Assembly (NCBI GenBank): GCA_947572235.1
Contig: CANPBB010000003.1
Coordinates: forward strand, 1 to 64,000
DNA length: 64,000 nt
Direction of reading: 5' to 3'
Source of the DNA: an uncultured Clostridia bacterium
GTDB taxonomy: Bacteria; Bacillota; Clostridia; Oscillospirales; Oscillospiraceae
Position numbers and translations under genes: made by a program. Shown one piece after another: positions 17,508 to 25,159 of the stretch. How positions within the stretch are numbered: position 1 is the stretch's first letter; each line of letters starts with the position of its first letter. Below the pieces are notes generated by a model, which worked only from the letters and a program-made list of their open reading frames with translations, was not told where the DNA came from and did no database searches.

Positions 17508-18158
17508 ATGCTGACCATCAACGACCTGAAGTACAACCACCACGGGCTGATCCCCGCCATAGTGGTGGACGCGTCCACCAAGGACGTATTGACCTTGGCC
17601 TATATGAACCGGGAGAGCCTGTCCATCAGCCTGTCCGAGGGGCGCACCTGCTTCTTCTCCCGCTCCCGGCAGGCGCTGTGGCGGAAGGGGGAGACCAGCG
17701 GCAATGTCCAGCATATCCGCTCCATCGTGGCCGACTGCGACCGGGACGCCCTGTTGGTGATGGTGGATAAGGAGGGCCCCGCCTGCCACTTGGGGGAGAA
17801 CTCCTGCTTCCACAACCCCCTTTGCATTGTGGAGGGCGCCGGGGAGGCTTTCACCGCGGAGGGCCTTTACACCCTCCTTCAGGGCCGGAAGGCGGAGCGC
17901 CCCGAGGGCTCCTACACCACCTACCTCTTCGAGAAGGGTGTGGACAAGATCCTCAAAAAGGTGGGGGAGGAGTGCACCGAGGTCATCATCGCCGGCAAAG
18001 CCGGGGACAAGGCGGAGACCATCTACGAGATCGCCGATCTGATGTATCACGTGATGGTACTGATGGTGGAGTTAGGCATCTCTGTGGAGGATATCCGCAG
18101 AGAGCTGGCCTCCCGCCATGTAATTGATCACAAGGTGAAGCAGGAAAAAATGAGATAA
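17508..18158 (+). CDS. hisIE: Bifunctional phosphoribosyl-AMP cyclohydrolase / phosphoribosyl-ATP pyrophosphatase
   Basis: The 216-residue fusion performs steps 2 and 3 of histidine synthesis. The N-terminal HisI domain (about residues 1-110) carries the zinc/magnesium site [10 protein letters not shown] and the cysteines in [10 protein letters not shown]. The C-terminal HisE domain (about 120-216) is a MazG-like helical pyrophosphatase with [15 protein letters not shown] and [14 protein letters not shown] at 17508 is preferred because AAGGAGG is 9 nt upstream; a TTG 9 nt earlier would lie on the ribosome site. It is the last canonical gene of the operon. Confidence 0.95.
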   Translation: MLTINDLKYNHHGLIPAIVVDASTKDVLTLAYMNRESLSISLSEGRTCFFSRSRQALWRKGETSGNVQHIRSIVADCDRDALLVMVDKEGPACHLGENSCFHNPLCIVEGAGEAFTAEGLYTLLQGRKAERPEGSYTTYLFEKGVDKILKKVGEECTEVIIAGKAGDKAETIYEIADLMYHVMVLMVELGISVEDIRRELASRHVIDHKVKQEKMR

Positions 18159-18159
18159 A

Positions 18160-18430
18160 TTCCTTTGAAATCTGCTAATTTCGTTTGAAATCTGCGGATT
18201 TCAAACGAGTTTGGGGAATGAGGCTGTCCTTTGAAATCCTTGGGATTTCAAAGGAGGATTTAATTTACGGGGGGCTTTTTTTCGGGAAGCGGCGCAGCCG
18301 ATTCCCGAAAAAAAGGACCGGGCCCAGCGGGGCCCGCAGAGTGTTTTTCCGAGGACGCGGTCCCCGGAAAAACGATTTTGATTTTTTTTGCGGCGCTTGC
18401 GCCGCAAACTCTCCGAGGGGCTCTTTGCGG
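18160..18430 (-). repeat. Mosaic hairpin repeat, copy C, after hisIE
   Basis: Starting 23 nt past the hisIE stop is a perfect hairpin with arms CGTTTGAAATC / GATTTCAAACG (18182-18207), then a related TTGAAATCC hairpin (about 18229-18254). A long T/A-tract hairpin follows (about 18267-18314), then a GGGCC hairpin, then H2 (18344-18372) and H1 (18387-18408, TTTGCGGCGC / GCGCCGCAAA). Modules H1 and H2 match copies A and B in order when read on the minus strand, with compensatory changes in the H2 stem. No gene is supported up to 18536. Confidence 0.75.
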
Positions 18431-18536
18431 CTGAGGCCGCAAATTCGGCGGGGGGTGGTCCCTGCGAGATGGACAGATGTACACCCCGCAGGGCGCGCCG
18501 TCTCCGCCTATTTTACAGAACAGCAGGTACACCGCC

Positions 18537-19346
18537 ATGAAGCATCTGCAAAACCTACACACCCACACCACCTTCTGCGACGGGCGAAGCACCGCCGGGG
18601 AGCTGGTCCGCGCCGCCCAAGCGGCGGGGCTCACCGCCCTCGGCTTCTCCGGACACTCCCATGTGGCCGGGGACAGCACCACCATGTCCCCGGAGGACAC
18701 CGCCGCCTACCGTGCCGAGGTACTGCGCCTCCGCGCCGCCCACGCTGGCCGGATGGACATCTACCTCGGCTTGGAGCAGGACAGCCTCTCCCCGCCGCCG
18801 GCGGAGCCCTATGACTACCTGATCAGCTCCGTCCACTACGTGGTGAAAAACGGCCGGCGCATCTGCGTGGATGACACCCCGGAGGAACTTCTCCAGGGCG
18901 CAGAGCAGTACGGCGGGGACCTTCTCGCCCTTGTGGAGGACTACTACGCCGCCGTAGCCGCCGCGGCGGAGCGCACCCCCTGCCAGATCGTGGGCCACTT
19001 CGACCTGATCACCAAATTCAACGAGGGCGACCGACTCTTTCCCGCCCAGCACCCCCGCTGCCGCGCCGCCGCCCGAGAGGCCCTGCATACCTTGGCCCGC
19101 CGGGACCTGATCTTTGAGATCAACACCGGGGCCATGGCCCGGGGCTGCCGCACTCGGCCCTACCCCGACCCCGCCCTCCTCCAAGAGCTCCGCGCCTTGG
19201 GGGGACGGATCCTGATCACCAGCGACTGCCACCAAGCGGAACATCTCCTCTTCGGCTTCCAAGAGGCCCGGGAGCTGTCCATCGCCTGCGGTTTTCGGGA
19301 GACTATGCAGCTCACCTCCCAAGGCTTCGTCCCCCAGCCGCTGTAG
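18537..19346 (+). CDS. hisK: PHP-domain histidinol-phosphatase
   Basis: The 269-residue protein is a polymerase-and-histidinol-phosphatase (PHP) metal hydrolase: NLHTHTTFCDG at residues 5-15, GFSGHSH near 36-42, LGLEQD, HFDLI, and the late TSDCH. It dephosphorylates histidinol phosphate, the one activity missing from the upstream operon because hisB is monofunctional. It is separated from hisIE by the 378-bp repeat region, so it may have its own transcript. ATG at 18537 has only a modest CAGG ribosome site. Other PHP phosphoesterase roles cannot be excluded, but context and length fit HisK. Confidence 0.9.
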   Translation: MKHLQNLHTHTTFCDGRSTAGELVRAAQAAGLTALGFSGHSHVAGDSTTMSPEDTAAYRAEVLRLRAAHAGRMDIYLGLEQDSLSPPPAEPYDYLISSVHYVVKNGRRICVDDTPEELLQGAEQYGGDLLALVEDYYAAVAAAAERTPCQIVGHFDLITKFNEGDRLFPAQHPRCRAAAREALHTLARRDLIFEINTGAMARGCRTRPYPDPALLQELRALGGRILITSDCHQAEHLLFGFQEARELSIACGFRETMQLTSQGFVPQPL

Positions 19347-19347
19347 A

Positions 19348-19386
19348 AAAGAAGGAGGCCTCCCCATAGGGGCGGCCTCCTTCTTT
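19348..19386. terminator. Bidirectional terminator between hisK and the Dabb gene
   Basis: AAAGAAGGAGGCC and GGCCTCCTTCTTT arms with a CCCCATAGGGG top form a strong hairpin with A and T tracts on both sides. It separates two convergent genes and should stop both. Confidence 0.8.
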
Positions 19387-19410
19387 CAAAAAAACAGGGG
19401 CAGACAGCGG

Positions 19411-19698
19411 TCAATCCAAGAGATAGTCCACCGCCACCCGGTCCTCCCGAATGGCCTTGCACAGCGCGGAGACCTCCACATGCCGGGGATCACTCTTGTA
19501 GGCGTTCAAATCCTCTATACTCTCAAATACGGACGTCAGAACCGCGCTGTAATTCCCCCCGCCGGCGCAGTCCACGCCGATCTCCTGGGCCTTGATCTGG
19601 GGAATCACGCCGTAGAGCCCGCCCAAGCGGCTTAAAAACGCCTCCATCTCCCGCTCCGTCCCCTGCCGGAATTTCCACATCACAACGTGCTTGATCAT
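19411..19698 (-). CDS. Dabb (stress-responsive alpha/beta-barrel) domain protein
   Basis: The 95-residue protein begins MIKHVVMWKF, the usual start of the dimeric Dabb ferredoxin-like family, and ends with HVEVSALCKAIREDRVAVDYLLD, also typical. Such proteins form small alpha/beta-barrel dimers. Biochemical function is unknown for most; a few are cyclases or mono-oxygenases. It lies 27 bp after the DUF4132 gene on the same strand and is probably co-transcribed. Confidence 0.85.
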   Translation of the reverse strand: MIKHVVMWKFRQGTEREMEAFLSRLGGLYGVIPQIKAQEIGVDCAGGGNYSAVLTSVFESIEDLNAYKSDPRHVEVSALCKAIREDRVAVDYLLD

Positions 19699-19725
19699 AG
19701 CTGTCTCTCCTTCTCAATAAAACTC

Positions 19726-21408
19726 TCACTTCAGCCCGGACACCTGCCGGAAGGCGGCCCCAGCCAGCACGGCGAACCGCCGGGGCACCGCCTCCGGGGG
19801 CACCAGCGCCCGCCGGGGCAGATAGTCCCGGAAGGCCGCGCCGTCCATCCGATAGAAGCACACCCCCCGGACAGCCGCCTCATCGCAGCTGTACTCCGAC
19901 CCGCTCCAGATCCGCTCAAACCAGATCCGCGCCCCGTACCCGTGGAGCGGGTCCAGCAGGTCCGTCCGGCAGTGGCTGGGCTGATGGGGCATATCCATGC
20001 CCCACTTCCCCGCGGCGGTAAAGACGGTGATATTCCTCGTCACCACGTCCTCAAACGCCCCGAAATCCGGCGCCTCCGCCGGCAGGGAGAGCTGGCGGAT
20101 CAGGGGCTTCACCCCCGCCGCTTTCAGCCGCTTCCTCCACAGGCTCAGCTGTTCCCGCGTCAGCTCCGAAGGGGTCGCCAGCCCCACCCGGTCCTTCGGT
20201 GAGAGCTTCAGCGCCCCGCCGTCCTCGCCGTAGGCATCCCCCTGCCCGTCCAGCAAAAACGCCTGTATCAGCCGCTCCCCCTCATAGACGCCCCACAGCA
20301 GCCCTGTAAGGACCTCCGCCGTTCCAGCCGTCGCCGCAGCCACAAGGTCGCCAAACCGCCACAGGTACCGGCACACCATCGCCTGCACCAGTATCAGACG
20401 CTGCCGCTTGGCCAGCTTAGCGCCCTCATAGGCCGGCGCCGTCTCGGCGGGCAGAAGCCCCGCCGCCCGCAGGCTCTCCTCCAGCTGCCGCTGTGCCCAG
20501 AGGGGGTTCTGCCGCCGCTCCAAAATTTCCCGGTACCACCCGGCCGCCTTCTTCAGCCGGTGTCCCCGCTCCAAGGGGGCCGTATCCGTCCACCCGGCGT
20601 GGAGGAACAGCAGCTCCCCCCAGGCCCGGGCCATGTCCATAAAATAGGAGGGGTGGAACTCCTCCGCAAACCACGCCCGATAGCAGTCCGGATCCAGCAG
20701 CTTCTCCGCCGTCAGGGGGTCCCGTCGGGCCGCCTCGGCGGCGCAGTCCGGGTCCACCGGGGCGAAATAGGTGCTGTCCACTGCCCCGAGGAGGTAGGAG
20801 AGCATCACATCCAAGGGCCTCCACCCCATCTCATAGAGCCGCCCCGCGCTGTCGCCGTGGGAACAGCGCAGCCACTTCTCCCGCAGCTCCAGCGCCTTGG
20901 AGAGCTGGCCGCACCGGGTCCGCCGGTAGTGGTAGCCCTGCCCCGTCCAGAGCTGTCGGGCGGCGTCGCTGACCTCCCAGAACAGGGCGGAGTCCACGTC
21001 CCCCGGGTGCTCCCGGATCTCAATATAGGGCCCTTTGGGTCCGTTCAGCTCCTTTTCCTCCACTTTCAGCAGGGCCTCGGGCAGGGTCCGCTCCAGCCGC
21101 CGCAGCGCCCCCTCCGGCAGTGTCCCACCGTGGGAGAGCAGCACCGCCGCCCAGAGCCGTCCGGCGAGGTAGTCCCGTCCGCACTGTTCCCCCACCATCT
21201 CCCGGAACCCCTCCGGGTCCATCCGGTACAGCCGCCGGAGGAGGTGGGGCAGATCGGTGATCTCCGGGGCGTAAAAGTGTTCCGCACGCCTGGGGAACCG
21301 CTCCCCCAGCAGTTCAGCGTGCCGCCGGGTTAGGGCCAGCAGCTCCCCGGCCTCCATGGCGTCCACCATCCGCCGGGTGATCACGGCCTCCCGATCTATC
21401 TCCTCCAC
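19726..21408 (-). CDS. DUF4132-domain protein
   Basis: The 560-residue soluble protein has a C-terminal DUF4132-like part (about 360-560), recognisable by LTREQLSLWRKRLKAAGVKPLIRQL and the later GARIWFERIWSG segment. The N-terminal 350 residues are helix-rich and otherwise unassigned. DUF4132 proteins (MolR-related in E. coli) have no agreed function. GTG at 21408 is the likely start, with GAGGAC upstream, 3 nt after the HAD phosphatase stop, so the genes are coupled. No membrane segment or signal peptide is visible. Confidence 0.7.
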   Translation of the reverse strand: MEEIDREAVITRRMVDAMEAGELLALTRRHAELLGERFPRRAEHFYAPEITDLPHLLRRLYRMDPEGFREMVGEQCGRDYLAGRLWAAVLLSHGGTLPEGALRRLERTLPEALLKVEEKELNGPKGPYIEIREHPGDVDSALFWEVSDAARQLWTGQGYHYRRTRCGQLSKALELREKWLRCSHGDSAGRLYEMGWRPLDVMLSYLLGAVDSTYFAPVDPDCAAEAARRDPLTAEKLLDPDCYRAWFAEEFHPSYFMDMARAWGELLFLHAGWTDTAPLERGHRLKKAAGWYREILERRQNPLWAQRQLEESLRAAGLLPAETAPAYEGAKLAKRQRLILVQAMVCRYLWRFGDLVAAATAGTAEVLTGLLWGVYEGERLIQAFLLDGQGDAYGEDGGALKLSPKDRVGLATPSELTREQLSLWRKRLKAAGVKPLIRQLSLPAEAPDFGAFEDVVTRNITVFTAAGKWGMDMPHQPSHCRTDLLDPLHGYGARIWFERIWSGSEYSCDEAAVRGVCFYRMDGAAFRDYLPRRALVPPEAVPRRFAVLAGAAFRQVSGLK

Positions 21409-21411
21409 GTC

Positions 21412-22068
21412 TCAGTCCTCCCCCAAGATGGCCCGCCGCAGCGCCTCGGAGCTGTCGATCAGCACCGCCGCCCCGGCCTCCTCCAGTACCGACCGGGGCC
21501 GAAACCCCCAGGTGACGGAGAGGCAGGGGAGTCCGGCATTCCGGGCGGTGGCCACATCCACCTCCGAGTCCCCGATGTACACGGCCCCCTCCTTCCCCCG
21601 GCCCATCTGCCGGAGGGCCAGCTCCACGGTGTCCGGCGCCGGCTTCCGGGGCAGTCCGGCGATCTCCCCCACCGCCGCGTCCACGCCGCCGGGGAAGTAG
21701 CCCTCGCACAGGTCCTTCACCACACTGTCCGCCTTGTTGGACACCACCGCCACCGCCACGCCGGCGGCGCGGAGCTCCCGCAGCAGCTCCGCCATGCCGG
21801 GGTAGGGTCTGGTCTTTACGCGGCTGTGCGCGGAGTAGTAGGCCTTCATGCTGGCGGTGCGCCGGTCGATCTCCTCCTCGCTCCGCCCGTCGGGGAGCGC
21901 GCGGAGCATCAAATTCCGAAGCCCGTTGCCCACAAAATTGGTAATCTCCTCCAAACTCCGCAGGGGATCCCCCTCCAAGGCCAGCTCGTGGTTCACCGCG
22001 TCCTTCAAATCCTCGATGGTGTCCAAAAGGGTGCCGTCCAAATCGAACAGTGCCGTCTGATAACTCAT
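21412..22068 (-). CDS. HAD-superfamily phosphatase, phosphoglycolate phosphatase-like
   Basis: The 218-residue HAD-IA hydrolase has motif I DLDGTLLDT (residues 9-17), motif II VVSNK near 115, motif III lysine in GLPRKPAPD, and motif IV YIGDSEVD. The helical cap between 20 and 80 is of the phosphoglycolate phosphatase type. Substrate specificity cannot be read from sequence: phosphoglycolate, pyrophosphate or a sugar phosphate are all possible. It is the first gene of a likely three-gene unit with the DUF4132 and Dabb genes. Confidence 0.9.
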   Translation of the reverse strand: MSYQTALFDLDGTLLDTIEDLKDAVNHELALEGDPLRSLEEITNFVGNGLRNLMLRALPDGRSEEEIDRRTASMKAYYSAHSRVKTRPYPGMAELLRELRAAGVAVAVVSNKADSVVKDLCEGYFPGGVDAAVGEIAGLPRKPAPDTVELALRQMGRGKEGAVYIGDSEVDVATARNAGLPCLSVTWGFRPRSVLEEAGAAVLIDSSEALRRAILGED

Positions 22069-22294
22069 AGCGTCTCCTCTTTTCCGTGCAACTCACTATC
22101 GTTTTTTTGGCGTTTTTCGCCGTTTTTTTGCGGTTTTTTCCCATTTTAAGGGGGTTTCAGAGGGCTATTTTATACCAAGAAGCAGCAAAACCATACCATT
22201 TCGCCGCCCGTCCCCTGCCGTTCCGCCCATCGCCCCACAAAAAATCCAGAACTTTTTCCTACATATTCACAACATCCGATATGTATCCGCCGGC

Positions 22295-22540
22295 TCAATA
22301 TTCCCGCAGTACCAGCTCCGTGACGCCGGGGTTCAAACCGATGTCGATCCGCCTGACCTTGGGGTGGTTTTTATACGTCCGCCGCACCATATCCCGCAGG
22401 GCCGACCCCCCATGGTAGCCATGTACCAGCTCAATGCGGTAAGTATCCCGCTTAGCCCGCCGCAGCGCCCCGTCGACGGCAATCTGGGCCTGATAACAGC
22501 TCATTCCATGGAGATCAATCGTCACCGTACCCTCTCCCAT
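22295..22540 (-). CDS. Stand-alone Smr-domain protein
   Basis: The 81-residue protein is little more than a small MutS-related domain: IDLHGMSCYQAQIAV near residues 8-22 and the loop VHGYHGGSALRDMV near 44-57. Smr domains have nicking or RNA-cleaving activity in several systems. ATG at 22540 is chosen because the preceding 24 residues are atypical, and the ribosome site there is GGAG-like. The role in this organism is unknown. Confidence 0.8.
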   Translation of the reverse strand: MGEGTVTIDLHGMSCYQAQIAVDGALRRAKRDTYRIELVHGYHGGSALRDMVRRTYKNHPKVRRIDIGLNPGVTELVLREY

Positions 22541-22987
22541 CAGCCGTCCTCCTCTCCAACTTTCCCGTCTAAAATGATACCACATCCCATAGAAACAAGG
22601 GAAAAGCAGCACAGCGCGCCCTATTTTGTCCCTCTGTCGGGGGACAGAAAAAAGGCTTGGCCCGACCTATCACAGCTGCATGGAAGCTATGATTTCCGAA
22701 TGAAAAATCCGCAAATCATACATTTGATTTGAGCCGTTTTGCTCGCCGCTGTTTACAGCGGCAGCCGCAAAACATGGCACATATTACTTCCTGCCTTGCC
22801 GTTTGGAGATAATATTATACCACAAGGGGGCTTCACTTTCAATGCCGGCGGGGAAATTGGGAGAAGCCGTCCGCCGGGCGCTGCAAATTTCAGACCAATC
22901 CAAAAATAGCACCAATAAACCGCCGGCGTGCGATTGGTATAGTTGGGCACAAGTTATCTTTACAAGTTATCCGTTCTCCGATATAAT
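22541..22987 (+). promoter_or_regulatory. Gene-free stretch ending in the Nudix gene promoter
   Basis: Nothing coding is supported between the Smr gene and 22958. A strong sigma-A promoter lies at the end: TTTACA (22959-22964), 17 bp, TATAAT (22982-22987), about 30 nt before the Nudix start codon. Confidence 0.75.
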
Positions 22988-23018
22988 GGTAATACTTTTT
23001 GTGAGGTGTTTGGGTTCT

Positions 23019-23492
23019 ATGAAAAACTGTACCTTATGTTACATTGAAAACGAAAATCAGGAATATTTAATGCTCCACCGTGTCAAAAAGCTCCACGATG
23101 TAAACCAAGACAAGTGGATCGGCGTCGGCGGCAAATTCGAGCGGGACGAAAGCCCCGACGAGTGCCTGCTCCGGGAGGTATGGGAGGAGACCGGCCTGAC
23201 GCTGACCAGCTACCGCTTCCGGGGGGTTGTCACCTTCGTGGCCTCCGGCTGGGAGACCGAGTATATGTACCTCTACACCGCCGACCGCTATATTGGCACG
23301 CTGAAGGACTGCGATGAGGGGAATCTGGAGTGGGTCCCCAAGGAGAAGGTCTTTGATCTCCCCATCTGGGAGGGGGATAAGTTCTTTTTCCGCCTTCTCG
23401 AGGAGGATCAGCCCTTCTTCTCATTGAAGCTTGTCTATGAAAATGACCGCCTCACCGGCGCGGCTTTGAACGGGGAGACAATTGATCTGTAG
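23019..23492 (+). CDS. Nudix hydrolase, 8-oxo-dGTPase-like
   Basis: The 157-residue protein contains a complete Nudix box, GGKFERDESPDECLLREVWEETGL (about residues 38-61), with the metal-binding REVWEE glutamates. The N-terminal MKNCTLCYI and the C-terminal region resemble the MutT/YtkD-like 8-oxo-dGTP pyrophosphohydrolases of Firmicutes, which clean oxidised nucleotides. ATG at 23019 follows GAGGTG; upstream residues in the open frame include the promoter and are not translated. It is a monocistronic gene with its own promoter and terminator. Confidence 0.88.
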   Translation: MKNCTLCYIENENQEYLMLHRVKKLHDVNQDKWIGVGGKFERDESPDECLLREVWEETGLTLTSYRFRGVVTFVASGWETEYMYLYTADRYIGTLKDCDEGNLEWVPKEKVFDLPIWEGDKFFFRLLEEDQPFFSLKLVYENDRLTGAALNGETIDL

Positions 23493-23547
23493 GACCGGCG
23501 CCGCTCCGCCCCTCCGCCTCTGCGGAACCGGAATAAAGAACAAAAAA

Positions 23548-23585
23548 ACAGGCCGCCTTTTCTCTGAAAAGGCGGCCTGTTTTGT
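23548..23585 (+). terminator. Terminator after the Nudix gene
   Basis: Perfect 14-bp stem (ACAGGCCGCCTTTT / AAAAGGCGGCCTGT) with a CTCTG loop, followed by TTTTGT. Confidence 0.85.
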
Positions 23586-24359
23586 ACTGTATTTCTAAAA
23601 TACCCAACCGATCCGGCGAAATTCTGCCGGATTTACCCACCCATAACGCGGTAGGGGGAAATCACGACCTCCCCCCCGCGTGCAGGGCAGGTTCGGCTTA
23701 AAGGCCGTGGTGTGAATTAGGCCCTCTCTGCTGCCTTGGAACATGGCATACGCTCTTGTTCAGAGGCGCCTCCTCTGTGGAGGTCTGGGTGGAGATGCGG
23801 GATTGGGCGTCCTCCGCCGATAGGGCGGGGAGGGTCAGTTTCAGGCACAGAGCCAGCGTGAGGGACGGCAGTTTCTTCGTCGTGCATTTTTTCCTCAAAG
23901 TATATTCCCAGCAGGGCCCGAGGCGGGCGGGAATGGGCTCCGCTTTGGGGCTTTTATTGGAAACACAAAAGACGGAAACGGGTTTTCACCTCAGCCCCGC
24001 CAAAAATGTATGCACAGCAAAATCCACGTTCAGCCTTGAAACTGCGTCGCTGAGCTGGGCATAATGGCTATGGTGCGATATAAATCGCTGTGCTGAGTGC
24101 CGCATTCACCCGTACAGAGCCGCAGGGTGCTGCATCGCTCTGCGGCCTGCCGCTTTGCACTTCCGCTGTCATTTCAGCCCATTCCGCAGGAAATTGCTGA
24201 GATATTTTCGGGAAATATCTGCAAAACAGGACTTTCCCGCTTTTTATCGACACATCCCAAATCTGCTGTTTCCACCGCCCGACACGGCGGTTTTCTCTTT
24301 CTATGGCAAAGGCAAGCAGTCCCGATAACTTGCGTTACCGGGACTATGATTGTCTGGGA
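23586..24359. other. Degraded region with no intact gene
   Basis: Apart from the signal-peptide remnant at 23698-23898, I see no gene. Short ORFs on either strand near 24068-24340 have no recognised domain. Some of this sequence reminds me of intergenic parts of clostridial conjugative elements, but that recollection cannot be verified here. Confidence 0.4.
23698..23898 (-). pseudogene. Remnant of a secreted protein gene (signal peptide only)
   Basis: A 66-residue frame starts with a convincing secretion signal (basic MRKKCTTKK, hydrophobic LTLALCLKLTLPALSA) but then runs into a low-complexity tail without any domain and stops. This looks like the 5' end of a larger exported-protein gene that has been truncated. 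It might instead be a genuine small secreted peptide; the lack of a clear ribosome site argues against this. Confidence 0.4.
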
Positions 24360-24563
24360 TCAGTCCTCTGTAAAGGTGAACAGGTCCTCCACCGACACAT
24401 GGAATACCTTGGCGATATCCATGGCTAACTTCAGCGACGGGTTATACCTTCCGTTCTCCAGATGTACGATGGTTTCACGCCGCGCATGTACCAATTCCGC
24501 CAGCTCGCTCTGTTTTAATCCCTCTTTTTCCCGATATTCCTTGACCTTCGTCTTCAGGGCCAT
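24360..24563 (-). CDS. Small XRE-family regulator (YozG-like)
   Basis: The 67-residue protein is a single helix-turn-helix of the compact XRE type: LKQSELAELVHARRETIVHLENGRYNPSLKLAMDIAKVFHVSVEDLF. These regulators are commonly paired with a small membrane protein gene, as here: the membrane protein gene lies 66 bp upstream on the same strand. An 11-bp inverted repeat around the operon promoter (25048-25090) is the likely operator. Confidence 0.9.
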   Translation of the reverse strand: MALKTKVKEYREKEGLKQSELAELVHARRETIVHLENGRYNPSLKLAMDIAKVFHVSVEDLFTFTED

Positions 24564-24629
24564 ATCAGACTCCCTTACTGTCCGGCGCGCAGAATACCGT
24601 GGATCAAATCACAGCGGAGGGGGGCGGCC

Positions 24630-25034
24630 TCAGACGCCTTTGCTGTCCATCACACAGAATATGATGAACCGGACCACAGCCAATACCAGTATCGTGCCCA
24701 CCAGCGCATAGCCCGCTGCCGGACCATCCATGGCCCTGACGGCGCAGGCAAAGGCGATGACCACCGCGGCCGCGATCATGATTTTTAATCCAATTGCGTC
24801 TGTTCTGCGCAGATTTTGAATCGCCAGCTCGTCCTTTTCCTCCTTGCTGTACTTGTGGACACGGCTTGCTTGCAGCAGGAAAAATACAATGGTAAATATA
24901 ACCACCACGTTCTGGATGGTCTCATAATAGCTGTGCCAATCCCGTCTGGCCCACATCCAGTAGTAGCAGACCAAAAGCACCGCATAGATGATCTTGGTTC
25001 CTACGAGCTCCTTTAATGTAACCTTTGAGCGCAT
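24630..25034 (-). CDS. Four-helix integral membrane protein
   Basis: The 134-residue protein has hydrophobic segments at about 12-27, 42-56, 87-103 and 108-127, with a charged loop (HKYSKEEKDELAIQNLRR) between helices 2 and 3. It resembles small membrane proteins of unknown function that sit next to XRE regulators in Clostridia. It is first in the operon, with GGAGGA close to the ATG at 25034. No catalytic motif is visible. A role as membrane-stress or bacteriocin-immunity protein is only a guess. Confidence 0.7.
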   Translation of the reverse strand: MRSKVTLKELVGTKIIYAVLLVCYYWMWARRDWHSYYETIQNVVVIFTIVFFLLQASRVHKYSKEEKDELAIQNLRRTDAIGLKIMIAAAVVIAFACAVRAMDGPAAGYALVGTILVLAVVRFIIFCVMDSKGV

Positions 25035-25047
25035 ATCCCATTCCTCC

Positions 25048-25090
25048 GAGTGATATATTTTTAACTTATTGCGTTATAAATATATCACTC
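25048..25090 (-). promoter_or_regulatory. Inverted-repeat operator over the membrane-protein/XRE promoter
   Basis: GAGTGATATAT (25048-25058) and ATATATCACTC (25080-25090) are perfect inverted 11-mers 21 bp apart. The proximal arm touches the ribosome site of the membrane-protein gene, and the AT-rich interior is where its promoter must lie. This fits autoregulation by the XRE protein. Confidence 0.6.
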
Positions 25091-25159
25091 AGCAGATGGT
25101 TTGTCAATAGAAAATGTGAATTATTTTTAACCTGAGTGCCTGCGGCAGCAGGGCGGGCC

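Noticed and set aside
22803..23018. Longer N-terminus for the Nudix protein
   Set aside because: The region contains a strong promoter at 22959-22987, and the ATG at 23019 has the proper ribosome site and family-like start.
24068..24340. Possible scar of an integrative conjugative element
   Set aside because: Only a vague recollection of similar peptide stretches. No integrase, relaxase, direct repeats or attachment site are visible.
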